Origin: JBNJGT01 sp964473285
Lineage (GTDB): Archaea > Nanobdellota > Nanobdellia > Woesearchaeales > JACJVW01
Length of the DNA: 48,626 nt
Assembly (NCBI GenBank): GCA_964473285.1
Contig: CAYYOI010000009.1
Coordinates: 1 to 48,626, forward strand
Direction of reading: 5' to 3'
In this document: positions 23,500 through 32,156 of the stretch, one piece after another
How the letters are laid out: each line of letters opens with the position of its first letter
Numbering within the stretch: the first letter of the stretch is position 1
The notes under the pieces: generated by a model
Databases searched by the model: none
Told to the model about the DNA's origin: nothing
What the model saw: only the letters and a program-made list of their open reading frames with translations
Translations under genes and position numbers: made by a program

Positions 23500-24153
23500 A
23501 TGAGTGAATATATTGTCATTGCTGCATTCAATGAAGAGAAACACATCCAAAAAGTTCTGCGTGAGACAAAGAGATTGTGTGAGAACATAATTGTTGTTGA
23601 TGATGGCAGCAGTGATGCTACATATGAGATTGCAAAAAAAGAAGGAGTTATAGCTCTTCATCATGTCATCAACCTTGGAAAAGGGGCTGCGATAAAGACA
23701 GGGTGCGATTATGCCCTTAAGGAAGGGGCAAAAACCATAATACTTATGGATGCTGACGGGCAGCATGAACCTGAAGATATACCACGGTTCCTAAAGGCGC
23801 TAGAGAAGAGAGATATAGTTTTTGGCTATCGTAAACTCAGCAAAGATATGCCAAGGGTATATCGGCTGGGAAATTTCTCAATAAATCTCATGAGCCAGGT
23901 GCTGTTTGGGATCAAGATCAAGGACACGCAATGTGGTTTTCGGGCAATGACTGCCCGCGCATACCGAATGGTAAGATGGGAGGCAACAGATTATTCGATG
24001 GAGAGCGAGATGATTGCCAATGCAGGAAAGCACAACCTGAGATACTCAGAGATTGGCATAAAGACACAATACCATGATAATTACAAGGGTACAACAGTCC
24101 TTGACGGGTTGAAGATTGGATTCAATATTATCAGATGGAGATTGACAAGGTGA
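23500..24153 (+). CDS. Family 2 glycosyltransferase, dolichol-phosphate mannosyltransferase (DPM1)-like
   Basis: 217-aa GT-A enzyme without a membrane domain, of the DPM1/DPG synthase type that loads one sugar onto polyprenyl phosphate. Motifs: YIVIAAFNEEKHI, VVDDGSSD, NLGKGAAIKTGCDYAL, MDADGQHEPEDI (the DxD site with the family's QHxPEDI extension) and TQCGFRAM. A TATA-like GATTTAAAAG about 30 nt upstream gives a leaderless start. With the DUF2304 gene it heads a glycosyltransferase operon. Confidence 0.9.
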   Translation: MSEYIVIAAFNEEKHIQKVLRETKRLCENIIVVDDGSSDATYEIAKKEGVIALHHVINLGKGAAIKTGCDYALKEGAKTIILMDADGQHEPEDIPRFLKALEKRDIVFGYRKLSKDMPRVYRLGNFSINLMSQVLFGIKIKDTQCGFRAMTARAYRMVRWEATDYSMESEMIANAGKHNLRYSEIGIKTQYHDNYKGTTVLDGLKIGFNIIRWRLTR

Positions 24154-24157
24154 GATT

Positions 24158-24481
24158 ATGATTTTGGGAGTTCAGATATTGGGGATATTATTCGCGATCG
24201 TGATGATGTATTTTACGTACCTTTACTACAAGCGAGAGCATTATGATAGACGCGGGTTAGTTGTATGGATGGGAATCTGGCTTGGATTTGTTGTATTGGT
24301 GATGTTTCCTGAAACAGTATACGGGATAATGGAGACACTTGCAATCGAAAGGACTGTGGATTTCTTTGTGATCGGAGGGTTTTTCGTGTTTTCGGTCATC
24401 ATATTCCACCTGTACGTTACTGTGAAAGAGACGCAAAAAAAGGTTGAAAAGCTTGTTCGAAAGATTGCCATGAAAAAATGA
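24158..24481 (+). CDS. DUF2304 small membrane protein
   Basis: 107 aa with three predicted membrane helices (about residues 2-22, 33-54, 66-88) and a basic cytosolic C-terminus with a short coiled coil. The pattern fits DUF2304, a family commonly encoded right after DPM1-like glycosyltransferases and thought to be their membrane partner. SD AGGTGA (24148-24153) overlaps the upstream stop, and the spacer is four bases. Confidence 0.8.
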   Translation: MILGVQILGILFAIVMMYFTYLYYKREHYDRRGLVVWMGIWLGFVVLVMFPETVYGIMETLAIERTVDFFVIGGFFVFSVIIFHLYVTVKETQKKVEKLVRKIAMKK

Positions 24482-25581
24482 AGATATGTTATATCAATCC
24501 TACATTCCTTATCAGGAGGCCTATTGCGGAACTGATAGACAGGTTTGGAGATACAGAAGAAGTTGCAATTTTTGTGCCAAAAAAACCTTTCTCAAGAATT
24601 GATGAGAACTGGCATAATAACAAGAGCCTGAAGAAGGCAAAAGTGTATTCGTATAGTGCAGTGGATGTGCCAGGCAATTTCGAGTGGCCGATTCCGGTAA
24701 GTATCTTCTTCTTTATCTACTTGTTTCGTATATTCAGGGAGAGTGATGTTGTTCACATGTGGACTTATTTTTACCTGAACTCGTTTTTCGCTTGTCTTTT
24801 CAAGCTGGCTTTCCGACGGACAAGGTTGGTGCTTTCTGTTGATACTTTTCCAGGTTATTCTTTTGATCCGGGGAAGGTGACGACCCTTGCCTTTAAACTA
24901 TATTCAAGTGTATTCTGCAGGCTGCTTTTTGGAGCGCCGGACAGAATCCATCTCTATGGCGAGAGCCTTAAGAGATCGGTACGGATACTTGCGATACCTC
25001 CACAAAAGATTCATATTATTCCAACAGGGATAAACGTGGAGAAGTTCTCTAAGGCACGAGGTTCGCAAAAAGAACTGGGAATCCGGCCAGGGGAATTTGT
25101 TCTTGTCTACGCAGGGCTTTTGGTGCCCAGGAAGGGTATTGATATCATGCTGGATGTTATGAGAGAGGTTGATTCAAAGGTGCATCTGCTTTTGGTTGGA
25201 GAAGGGCCAAATGCTAAAGAGTACAAGCGCATGGCAAAAGGTCTTAATGTGACTTTCCTTGGCTGGCGCCAGGATATTCCGGAGTTGCTTAAAGCAAGTG
25301 ATGCGGTGTTCCTTCCAAGCAGAGGCGAGGGGTTGCCTGGCATTGTGATGGAAGGAATGGCTGCAGGGCTGCCTGTTGTAGCATCTGATATCCCTTGCAC
25401 CTCTGACCTTGTGGACAGCAATGGGTTCTTGTGTTCAACCAAAACATGTTATGTTAAAGCAATCAACAAGCTTTCAAGCAACAAAACACTTGCAAAGCGG
25501 ATTGGCAGGGAAGGTTATGAGAAGATCCAGGGTTATAGCTGGGATAAACTCATTCCAGAATATATGAGGTTATACTCATGA
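24478..25581 (+). CDS. Family 4 glycosyltransferase
   Basis: 367-aa GT-B enzyme. The donor-binding half has LVYAGLLVPRKGIDIMLDVM, LLLVGEGP and the E-x7-E type motif in FLPSRGEGLPGIVMEGMAAGLPVVASD. The N-terminal acceptor half (IIPTGINVEKF at the hinge) includes a hydrophobic patch (VSIFFFIYLFRIF) likely to touch the membrane. It overlaps the DUF2304 gene and the next glycosyltransferase by 4 bp. The sugar cannot be predicted. Confidence 0.88.
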   Translation: MKICYINPTFLIRRPIAELIDRFGDTEEVAIFVPKKPFSRIDENWHNNKSLKKAKVYSYSAVDVPGNFEWPIPVSIFFFIYLFRIFRESDVVHMWTYFYLNSFFACLFKLAFRRTRLVLSVDTFPGYSFDPGKVTTLAFKLYSSVFCRLLFGAPDRIHLYGESLKRSVRILAIPPQKIHIIPTGINVEKFSKARGSQKELGIRPGEFVLVYAGLLVPRKGIDIMLDVMREVDSKVHLLLVGEGPNAKEYKRMAKGLNVTFLGWRQDIPELLKASDAVFLPSRGEGLPGIVMEGMAAGLPVVASDIPCTSDLVDSNGFLCSTKTCYVKAINKLSSNKTLAKRIGREGYEKIQGYSWDKLIPEYMRLYS

Positions 25582-26603
25582 AGGTAGGGTTTTTGATTAC
25601 TGGCTTAGGAATCGGTGGTGCTGAGATGCACCTGAAAAAGATAATCCCTCATCTTAATCTTGATCATTTCGTGATAAGCCTTACTAATGAAGATGCCATA
25701 GGTAAAGAGATCGAGAAGCACACCAAGGTATATTATCTTGGGGCAACAAAGTATAACATTCTGGCTGTGATATTTCGCTTTCGAAGGATAATCAAAAAAG
25801 AGAGGCCTGATGTGCTTGATACTTATCTCATTCATGCAAATCTTTTTGGGCGGATCTTTGGTAGGTTGTTTGGTGTGAAGAGAATAGTGAATTCTGTTCG
25901 AAATGATTATTCTGATCTACGATTGTTAAATTTTGTTGATAGGATTACACGAGGATTGGTTGACTTATATGTGCCGAATTCAGAATCTCTTAAAGACTAT
26001 CTGATAAGAAATGGAGTTAATAACATACGTGTCCTTCCAAATTGCATCGATACAAGATCAATTAAGACAGGAGATTATGACTTGAGAAAAGATTATGAGA
26101 TCACCAATAAGATCGTTGTATATCATGGAAGAATGCATCGACAGAAGTGTCTTGATACATTGCTTGGGGCAATGAAAAGATTAAAGAATTATACTGCAGT
26201 CATTATTGGTGATGGGCCTGACAGGAAAAGACTTGAAGAAATTGCTCCAGGAAATGTCATATTTACCGGAAGTCTTTCAGGCAAAAGGCTTTATACCTAT
26301 GTGTCACAGGCTGATTTGTATGTGCTTCCTTCCAGGAAAGAGGGGATGAGCAATTCATTGCTTGAGGCCATGGCCCTTGGGAAGATTTGTGTTGTGTCTG
26401 ATATCCCGCAGAATACAGAGCTTGTTAAAGACGGAGAGAATGGATTTGTATTTCGGCTTGGAGATGAATCTGATCTAGCAAAGAAGATTGAGAAAGCTGT
26501 GAAGAGCAAGAAGGGTGTTGGAGAGAATGCAAGGGAGAAGATTGAGAGAGAACACAGTGTTGAAGAGATTGCTAGTAAATATGAGGAGATAGTGCAAGAA
26601 TGA
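25578..26603 (+). CDS. Family 4 glycosyltransferase
   Basis: 341-aa GT-B enzyme. The N-terminal LGIGGAEMHLKKII is the 'GGAE' acceptor loop common in GT4. The hinge is VLPNCIDT. Donor-site motifs are VVYHGRMHRQKCLDTLL, AVIIGDGPDRKRLE and VLPSRKEGMSNSLLEAMALGKICVVSD. It is the last gene before the A-rich segment; its stop overlaps the ATG of the next, compositionally different gene by 4 bp. Confidence 0.88.
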   Translation: MKVGFLITGLGIGGAEMHLKKIIPHLNLDHFVISLTNEDAIGKEIEKHTKVYYLGATKYNILAVIFRFRRIIKKERPDVLDTYLIHANLFGRIFGRLFGVKRIVNSVRNDYSDLRLLNFVDRITRGLVDLYVPNSESLKDYLIRNGVNNIRVLPNCIDTRSIKTGDYDLRKDYEITNKIVVYHGRMHRQKCLDTLLGAMKRLKNYTAVIIGDGPDRKRLEEIAPGNVIFTGSLSGKRLYTYVSQADLYVLPSRKEGMSNSLLEAMALGKICVVSDIPQNTELVKDGENGFVFRLGDESDLAKKIEKAVKSKKGVGENAREKIEREHSVEEIASKYEEIVQE

Positions 26604-27364
26604 AACAGAAGAAAAACCAACCTCTTGTATCAGTACTCATTTCAGCTCATAATGAACAAAATTGGATTGAACAAAGCGTCAATAGCATTTTAACACAAAC
26701 ATACTCAAATTTAGAAATAATAATTGTTAATGATGGAAGTACAGATGACACATTGAATATTCTAAAAAAGATACAAAAAAAAGACAAACGAGTGAAAATA
26801 ATCAATCAAGAAAACAAAGGTCTCACAAAATCATTAAATATTGGAATCAACCAATGTAAAGGTCAATATATAGCAAGAATGGATGCTGATAATGTTTCAC
26901 GAGAGGATCGAATTGAAAGGCAAGTTGAATTTTTAAAAAAGAACCCTTCTTATTCAATTGTTGGAAGTTGGAGAAAAGAAATAAAAAATAATGAGATAAA
27001 GAAAAAAAAATTTCCTGTTGAAAATAAAGCAATAAAACAATGGTTGATAAGAGCATGCGTCATTTCTCATAGTTCAGTAATGATAAAATCTGAAAAAATT
27101 AAAAAATACAAATACAATGAAAGATTTAGAACATCTCAAGATTATGAATTGTGGATTAGAATGGCAAAAAAAGAAAAATTCCACAATATTCCAGAATATT
27201 TAACAACTGCCTACAACAGGAAAAAAGGCATAACAAATAGTAAGAAAAAGAAAGAAGCATACAAAACAAAATTAAAAATACATAAAAAAGCATTAGAGAA
27301 TATAAAACACCCCATATATATGAAAATATGGATATTAAAACCGTTTTATGAGTTGATTAAATGA
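26600..27364 (+). CDS. Family 2 glycosyltransferase (A-rich island)
   Basis: 254-aa GT-A enzyme with VSVLISAHNEQNWIEQSVNSIL, IVNDGSTDDT, ENKGLTKSLNIGI, ARMDADNVS (DxD) and the acceptor-side SQDYELWIRM. It has no membrane segment. From this gene on, the coding strand is very A-rich (Lys, Asn and Ile codons dominate), unlike the previous glycosyltransferase, which suggests transfer from an AT-rich source. It shares ATGA overlaps at both ends. Confidence 0.85.
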   Translation: MKQKKNQPLVSVLISAHNEQNWIEQSVNSILTQTYSNLEIIIVNDGSTDDTLNILKKIQKKDKRVKIINQENKGLTKSLNIGINQCKGQYIARMDADNVSREDRIERQVEFLKKNPSYSIVGSWRKEIKNNEIKKKKFPVENKAIKQWLIRACVISHSSVMIKSEKIKKYKYNERFRTSQDYELWIRMAKKEKFHNIPEYLTTAYNRKKGITNSKKKKEAYKTKLKIHKKALENIKHPIYMKIWILKPFYELIK

Positions 27365-28089
27365 ACGAAAAATTTTCAATACAAGAAGACCAATACGAAT
27401 TCCCATATCATTATTTAGTTGAATTTGAACCATACTCCACCTACAAATCCCTACAATGGGGATGTGAATATTATTCATACATTAATGAAACCATCAACGA
27501 AATATCAAAAATAAATTTTTCCACATTACTTGATGTTGGTTGTGGTGATGGAAAATTAATAAATGAACTATCTAAAAAATTTACAAATAAAAAATTTAAA
27601 GGCATTGATCTTTCAGAACCATCAATATATTTGGCAAAAGGATTAAACTTTAATCTAAAAAATTCTGAATTCGAATTAAAAGATATTAAAAACGAAAAGA
27701 GCAAATACGACATTGTGGTATTAAATGAGGTTTTAGAACACATACCAAACAATATGTATGGAAAATTCTGCAAAAATGTCGAAAAAAGAGTTCAGGAAAA
27801 GGGTTTTTTAATCATCACAGTACCGACAAAAAAAACACCTGTGCAAAAAAAACATTACAGACATTACAACATGGAAATGATAAAGAAAACCTTTCCGGAA
27901 TTACAAGTTAAACAAACCAAATATCTGTTTAAAGAGAACATATTTTCAAAAATTATGAAAGAAGTATCGCACCGAAGGTTAATCCCTAAAAAACTCGAGA
28001 AAAAAATTGTTGGAAGATTCCTGAAAAATGCAAATAAAAACAATGGAAAGCATTTATTAGTCGTGATGAAAAAACAGAGGAAAAGTTAA
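27361..28089 (+). CDS. SAM-dependent methyltransferase (A-rich island)
   Basis: 242-aa class I methyltransferase. Motif I is LLDVGCGDGKLINELSKKF, the acidic second motif KGIDLSEP, and the post-motif YDIVVLNEVLEHIPN is typical of the UbiE/Methyltransf_11 type. In glycan loci such enzymes O-methylate sugars or modify nucleotide sugars. Same A-rich composition as its neighbours; the next gene starts 1 bp after its stop. Confidence 0.82.
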   Translation: MNEKFSIQEDQYEFPYHYLVEFEPYSTYKSLQWGCEYYSYINETINEISKINFSTLLDVGCGDGKLINELSKKFTNKKFKGIDLSEPSIYLAKGLNFNLKNSEFELKDIKNEKSKYDIVVLNEVLEHIPNNMYGKFCKNVEKRVQEKGFLIITVPTKKTPVQKKHYRHYNMEMIKKTFPELQVKQTKYLFKENIFSKIMKEVSHRRLIPKKLEKKIVGRFLKNANKNNGKHLLVVMKKQRKS

Positions 28090-28090
28090 A

Positions 28091-29740
28091 ATGTACATAG
28101 TTTCAAATATAGAACTGAAAAAACACAAGTACAAAACTAAAAACTATTTTTTAGATTATGATGAAAATACATATCTTGAACTCAAGAACAACTATATTTT
28201 TGTTTTCGAAGGATATATTTATCCTGACATAAAATATACTGAACAAGATATGCGTGATTTCTTTATAAACAACGAGAAAAAAGATAATATCAAAAAATTT
28301 AAAGGAAAATATTCAGGAGTTTTCATAAATAAAAAAGAAAATACAATAACTTTTTTTAACGACCAATTAGGAATCAGAGATTTATTTTATTATAAAAAAA
28401 ACAAAGAATTCATTGTTTCTAACAAATTTTCAAAAATAATGAACAACATTTCGTTTCATGAAACAGACATAGATAATGAAGCACTAACAGAGTTTAAGCA
28501 CTTCAAGTATCCGCTTTTTGACAGAACATTTCACAAACATATAAAATTATTACCCATAGCATCTATTTATACGTTAAAAAGAAACAGAATAGAAAAACAT
28601 CGCTTTTGGAAATATGAATTTGTGGAAGACAAAAACTTTGATAAAAATAAAGCCATCAAAAAAATAGACATATTATTTGATCAAAGCATGAAAAGAATCA
28701 TAAAGAAACATGGAGAAAATAAAACATACGGCTTAGGACTATCCGGAGGTCATGATTCCAGATTAGTAGCACATTATGCTAAAAAAAATAAATTGAATCT
28801 TAAAACATTCATATTTGGTGAAAACAATTCTGAAGCATACGACATTTCAAAGAAATTAGCAAAAAAATTGAATGTGGAACATAAAGAACTCGGTTATGAT
28901 AAAAATTATTTAAAACACTACAAAAAAAGCATAAAATATAATCCAATGCTCGAGTTAGGGTCCCTTTGGTATTATAGTATATATGAAAAACTCCCACAAT
29001 TCAAAACCTTATTAACAGGATTTAATGGAGACAATACATTCGGAAGTCATTTGCCAAAAAAATTAGCAGACGATAATGAAACTTTAAGTGAACAAATAAT
29101 AAAAAAATATTCGACAAAAAAGCCACAAGAAAGTATAGTCAAGGAAATAGAGAAATATCTGAAAAATATTAATGGTTCACCAATGAGTAAATTCGAGGAT
29201 TTCAACTATAATTTTAGACAAATAAAATTTATAAAAAATAATACAGCATTTAACTTTTTAGGAAAATATCAAGGAGAATCAATATTTGAAGATATAGATT
29301 TAGTGGAATACTTACTGACAATTCCTTTTGAATGGAGATATGATAAAAAATTATACATGGAATTTTTTAAAGAAGTGACCTCTGAATTATACAAAATAAA
29401 GGCAGAAAGAGAACCAAGATTCAAAAATAAACAATTAGCATTAGTAGAAAAAATAATAAGACACCTTGATTTGAATATTCTTCAAACGGAAATATTCTTC
29501 AAAAAATCTCACAAAAGAATTGACAGATGGCTAAAAAACAACACATATTTTAAAAATAAAATCAAGGAAATAATAAATGACTATGAACCAAATAAAACAG
29601 AATTAAACAAGCTCAAAAATAGAATAATAAATGGAAAGGCAGATAATAAAGAAATAACAATTTTTTTTAATATGTTAACAATCAATGCGTTTTTAAAGGA
29701 ATATTTGACAAAAGAAAAAACAAGCAATTTCATAATTTAG
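28091..29740 (+). CDS. Asparagine-synthetase-like amide ligase lacking the glutaminase Cys (A-rich island)
   Basis: 549 aa, with the two-domain plan of class B asparagine synthetase. The N-terminal part resembles the Ntn glutaminase fold (FKGKYSGVFINKKENTITFFNDQLGIRDLFYY) but begins MYIVSN, so the N-terminal nucleophilic Cys (MCGI in AsnB) is missing. The C-terminal ATP-PPi synthetase domain has the PP-loop GLGLSGGHDSRLVAHYA and the partner segment LTGFNGDN. It may form an amide on a uronic acid of the glycan using free ammonia or another amine, as suggested by the dehydrogenases later in the window. Substrate unproven. Confidence 0.75.
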   Translation: MYIVSNIELKKHKYKTKNYFLDYDENTYLELKNNYIFVFEGYIYPDIKYTEQDMRDFFINNEKKDNIKKFKGKYSGVFINKKENTITFFNDQLGIRDLFYYKKNKEFIVSNKFSKIMNNISFHETDIDNEALTEFKHFKYPLFDRTFHKHIKLLPIASIYTLKRNRIEKHRFWKYEFVEDKNFDKNKAIKKIDILFDQSMKRIIKKHGENKTYGLGLSGGHDSRLVAHYAKKNKLNLKTFIFGENNSEAYDISKKLAKKLNVEHKELGYDKNYLKHYKKSIKYNPMLELGSLWYYSIYEKLPQFKTLLTGFNGDNTFGSHLPKKLADDNETLSEQIIKKYSTKKPQESIVKEIEKYLKNINGSPMSKFEDFNYNFRQIKFIKNNTAFNFLGKYQGESIFEDIDLVEYLLTIPFEWRYDKKLYMEFFKEVTSELYKIKAEREPRFKNKQLALVEKIIRHLDLNILQTEIFFKKSHKRIDRWLKNNTYFKNKIKEIINDYEPNKTELNKLKNRIINGKADNKEITIFFNMLTINAFLKEYLTKEKTSNFII

Positions 29741-29749
29741 AAAAAGAAA

Positions 29750-30698
29750 ATGACAAAGCCTAATCTATTCATTGTGGGAACTTCTAAAGTAGAAACAACA
29801 TCCCTGCATGACTATTTGAATCAACATTCAGATATTTATATGTCTAAACCTAAAGAACCACATCATTTTTGCAAAGACTTGCTTGAAAAAAGTGATAATT
29901 TTCATGGAGAAATAACATTTTATAAAAAATATAGAACGAAAAAAGAATACTTAAAATTATTCAAAAATAGAAAAGAACTAATTTCTGGTGAAGCATCGGT
30001 TTGGTATTATTATTCTAAAATAACGCCTGCCAAAATAAAAACATACAATCCAGATGCAAAAATAATAATCATGTTAAGGGAACCAACAACATTTCTATAT
30101 TCTTTACACGCAGAAGCATTAATGTCACAAGATGAAACAGAAGAAATTTTTGAAAAAGCACTTGAATTAGAACAAGAGAGAAAGAAGAAAAAAGAATACC
30201 TGAAACAACGAGTTTCCCATCACAATTATATTATACTGATTTAATACAATATCATAAATATATAAATAACTATTTACAACAATTCCCACAAAAACAGATT
30301 AAAGTAATACTATTTGATGAATTTAAACAAAACCCAAATAAAATCTATAAAGAAACATTAGATTTTTTAGAAGTGAAAGAATTCGAACCAAAATTCAAGA
30401 AAAAAAATACAAGAACAAAACCAAAAACCCTTCAATGGCTATTAAAAAATCCTAAACTGAAAATAAAAGAGCCACTAAGAAAAATATTACCTGCAAACAT
30501 TCAGGAAAAAATATATTTTTTCATACTATCAAAAAATCAAAAAAAGCCAATGATAAAATAAACCCGAAAACACAAGAAAAATTGAAGAAACAATTCAAAA
30601 AAGATATTGAAAAAACAAATAAGTTACTACACAAATATAATCTAATAGATAGAACTGTTGATTTGATTGAATTATGGGGTTATAACGAGATAAGATGA
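29750..30698 (+). pseudogene. Sulfotransferase, frameshifted (A-rich island)
   Basis: Remains of a PAPS-dependent sulfotransferase. The first part (29750-30244) has VGTSKVETTSLHDYLNQH, where the family has K-A/S-G-T-T in the phosphosulfate loop; the Gly is Glu here. The 3'-phosphate motif region is IIIMLREPTTFLYSLHAEAL. Homology continues one frame back (YTDLIQYHKYINNYLQQFP ... VILFDEFKQNP, to 30561), then again one frame back to 30698 (ending DLIELWGYNEIR). Both shifts fit single-base losses, near 30185-30210 and near 30545-30552, in A-rich runs. The final stop still overlaps the next ATG by 4 bp, so the gene was once whole. The P-loop change argues for real inactivation. Confidence 0.8.
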
Positions 30699-31846
30699 AC
30701 CAAAAAAAAACAAAAATAACATTCCTGACTATTGCTGATATGGGCACCATATCAAATCTGAAAACGAGAAACAGTAAACCAATTCTTGAAGCGCTAAAAA
30801 AAATAGATCCTGAAACACAATTAATCTGCAGAGATTATAAAAAGTACAACCATAAAAACAAAAATAAATGTATTCCTGGAGGAAAACTAATACCACAACT
30901 AATAACTTTAGCAGGAAAAATTGTTCCAATAAAACGTAGAATAATAACATTGAAAGCAATGGATTTATTTACAGCGAAAAAAATAAACAAAGAATCAAAC
31001 ATTTTAGTAACATATCCCGCAGGATTTTTTAAAACAATAAATGGAGCAAAAAGACAAAAAATGACTACTGTGATCGTAGAAGATGTAGCTCACCCGAAAA
31101 GCTCACACGAAATAATGAAACAGATTTCAAAAAAACATAAACTCAACAAAAACCGTGTGAAATTAGCAAACGAAACCGATTATACAATAACATTTTCAGA
31201 TTTTTCAAGACAAACATATGTTGACAACGGTTTTCCTGAAGATAAAGTGTTTGCAGTACCGACAGGTACAGATATTGAAAAATTCAGACCTGGAACAAAA
31301 GAAGACGATTTGTTCAGAGTTATTGCTGTTGGGAATTATAATAATAGGAAAGGATTCCAATACCTTCTGAAAACATGGGAAAACCTGAAGCTAGAAAATG
31401 CAGAACTTGTGATAGTGGGAAACCCACAAGGAGAAATGAAAAAAATAATTAAAGAGTATAGAAAAAAGCTTTCGAATCTAAGGGTTATATATTATACAAC
31501 TGATGTTGTAAGGTACTATCAAAATTCATCTGTTTTCATACTGCCTTCATTACTTGAAGGTTCAGCAAGAGTAGTCTATGAAGCGATGGCCTGTGAACTG
31601 CCAGTTATCTGCACACCGGAAACAGGATCAGTGATCGAAAATGAAAAAGAAGGTTATATAATACCTTCAAAAGATGTCAGTGCAATCGAAAAAGCAATAC
31701 TGAAATTATATAACAATCCAGAACATGCAAAACAATTAGGGAAACGAGGAAGGAAAAAAATAGTCGAAAAATATCAGTGGAAACACTTTTCAGACAGAGT
31801 TCATACAGTAATAAAAGAAATTATAAGAAAAGAAAGACTGGATTAA
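30695..31846 (+). CDS. Family 4 glycosyltransferase (A-rich island)
   Basis: 383-aa GT-B enzyme. N-terminal half: ITFLTIADMGTISNL and TYPAGFFKTINGA. Hinge: VPTGTDIEKFRPG. Donor half: RVIAVGNYNNRKGFQYLL, LVIVGNP and the E-x7-E region LPSLLEGSARVVYEAMACELPVICTPETGS. Its C-terminal half closely resembles the gene remnant just downstream (31898-32156). It is the last gene of the A-rich segment. Confidence 0.87.
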   Translation: MNQKKTKITFLTIADMGTISNLKTRNSKPILEALKKIDPETQLICRDYKKYNHKNKNKCIPGGKLIPQLITLAGKIVPIKRRIITLKAMDLFTAKKINKESNILVTYPAGFFKTINGAKRQKMTTVIVEDVAHPKSSHEIMKQISKKHKLNKNRVKLANETDYTITFSDFSRQTYVDNGFPEDKVFAVPTGTDIEKFRPGTKEDDLFRVIAVGNYNNRKGFQYLLKTWENLKLENAELVIVGNPQGEMKKIIKEYRKKLSNLRVIYYTTDVVRYYQNSSVFILPSLLEGSARVVYEAMACELPVICTPETGSVIENEKEGYIIPSKDVSAIEKAILKLYNNPEHAKQLGKRGRKKIVEKYQWKHFSDRVHTVIKEIIRKERLD

Positions 31847-31897
31847 AATGAAAGGATATAAAAACCAATGAATTGACTAAGAAATTTATAAACTACA
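31847..31897. other. Junction sequence at the right edge of the A-rich island
   Basis: This short A/T-rich stretch without a reading frame joins the intact glycosyltransferase to a decapitated one. It contains AAATTTATAAAC, which could act as a TATA box. I see no inverted repeats, target-site duplication or recombinase gene. Confidence 0.4.
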
Positions 31898-32156
31898 TCA
31901 AAGACAATCTATGAGGCAATGTCATGCGGGTTACCTGTTATTTGTACATATGAATCTGGTTCGGTTGGGAGAGATAAGATTGATGGGTTTATAATCCCTA
32001 CAAGGGATGTTGATGCCATCAAAGAAAAGATACAATATTTATACAATAACCTGAGAGATATGGGCGAAAGGTAGAAAGAGTGTTATTGAAGCTTATAAAT
32101 GGGAAGACTTTTCAAAGAGAGTATCAATAGAAATTGAGAAAATTAAGATAAAATGA
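31898..32156 (+). pseudogene. C-terminal remnant of a family 4 glycosyltransferase
   Basis: Translation gives TIYEAMSCGLPVICTYES, then DGFIIPTRDVDAIKEKIQYLYNN, then a stop after MGER. Homology resumes in another frame with RKSVIEAYKWEDFSKRVS, ending at a TGA that overlaps the next ATG by 4 bp. This matches the last third of the preceding enzyme (YEAMACELPVICTPETGS). The N-terminal two thirds are missing and one frameshift lies near 32070. The base composition is that of the downstream genes, not of the A-rich island, so this is probably what is left of the host gene at the island edge. Confidence 0.78.
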
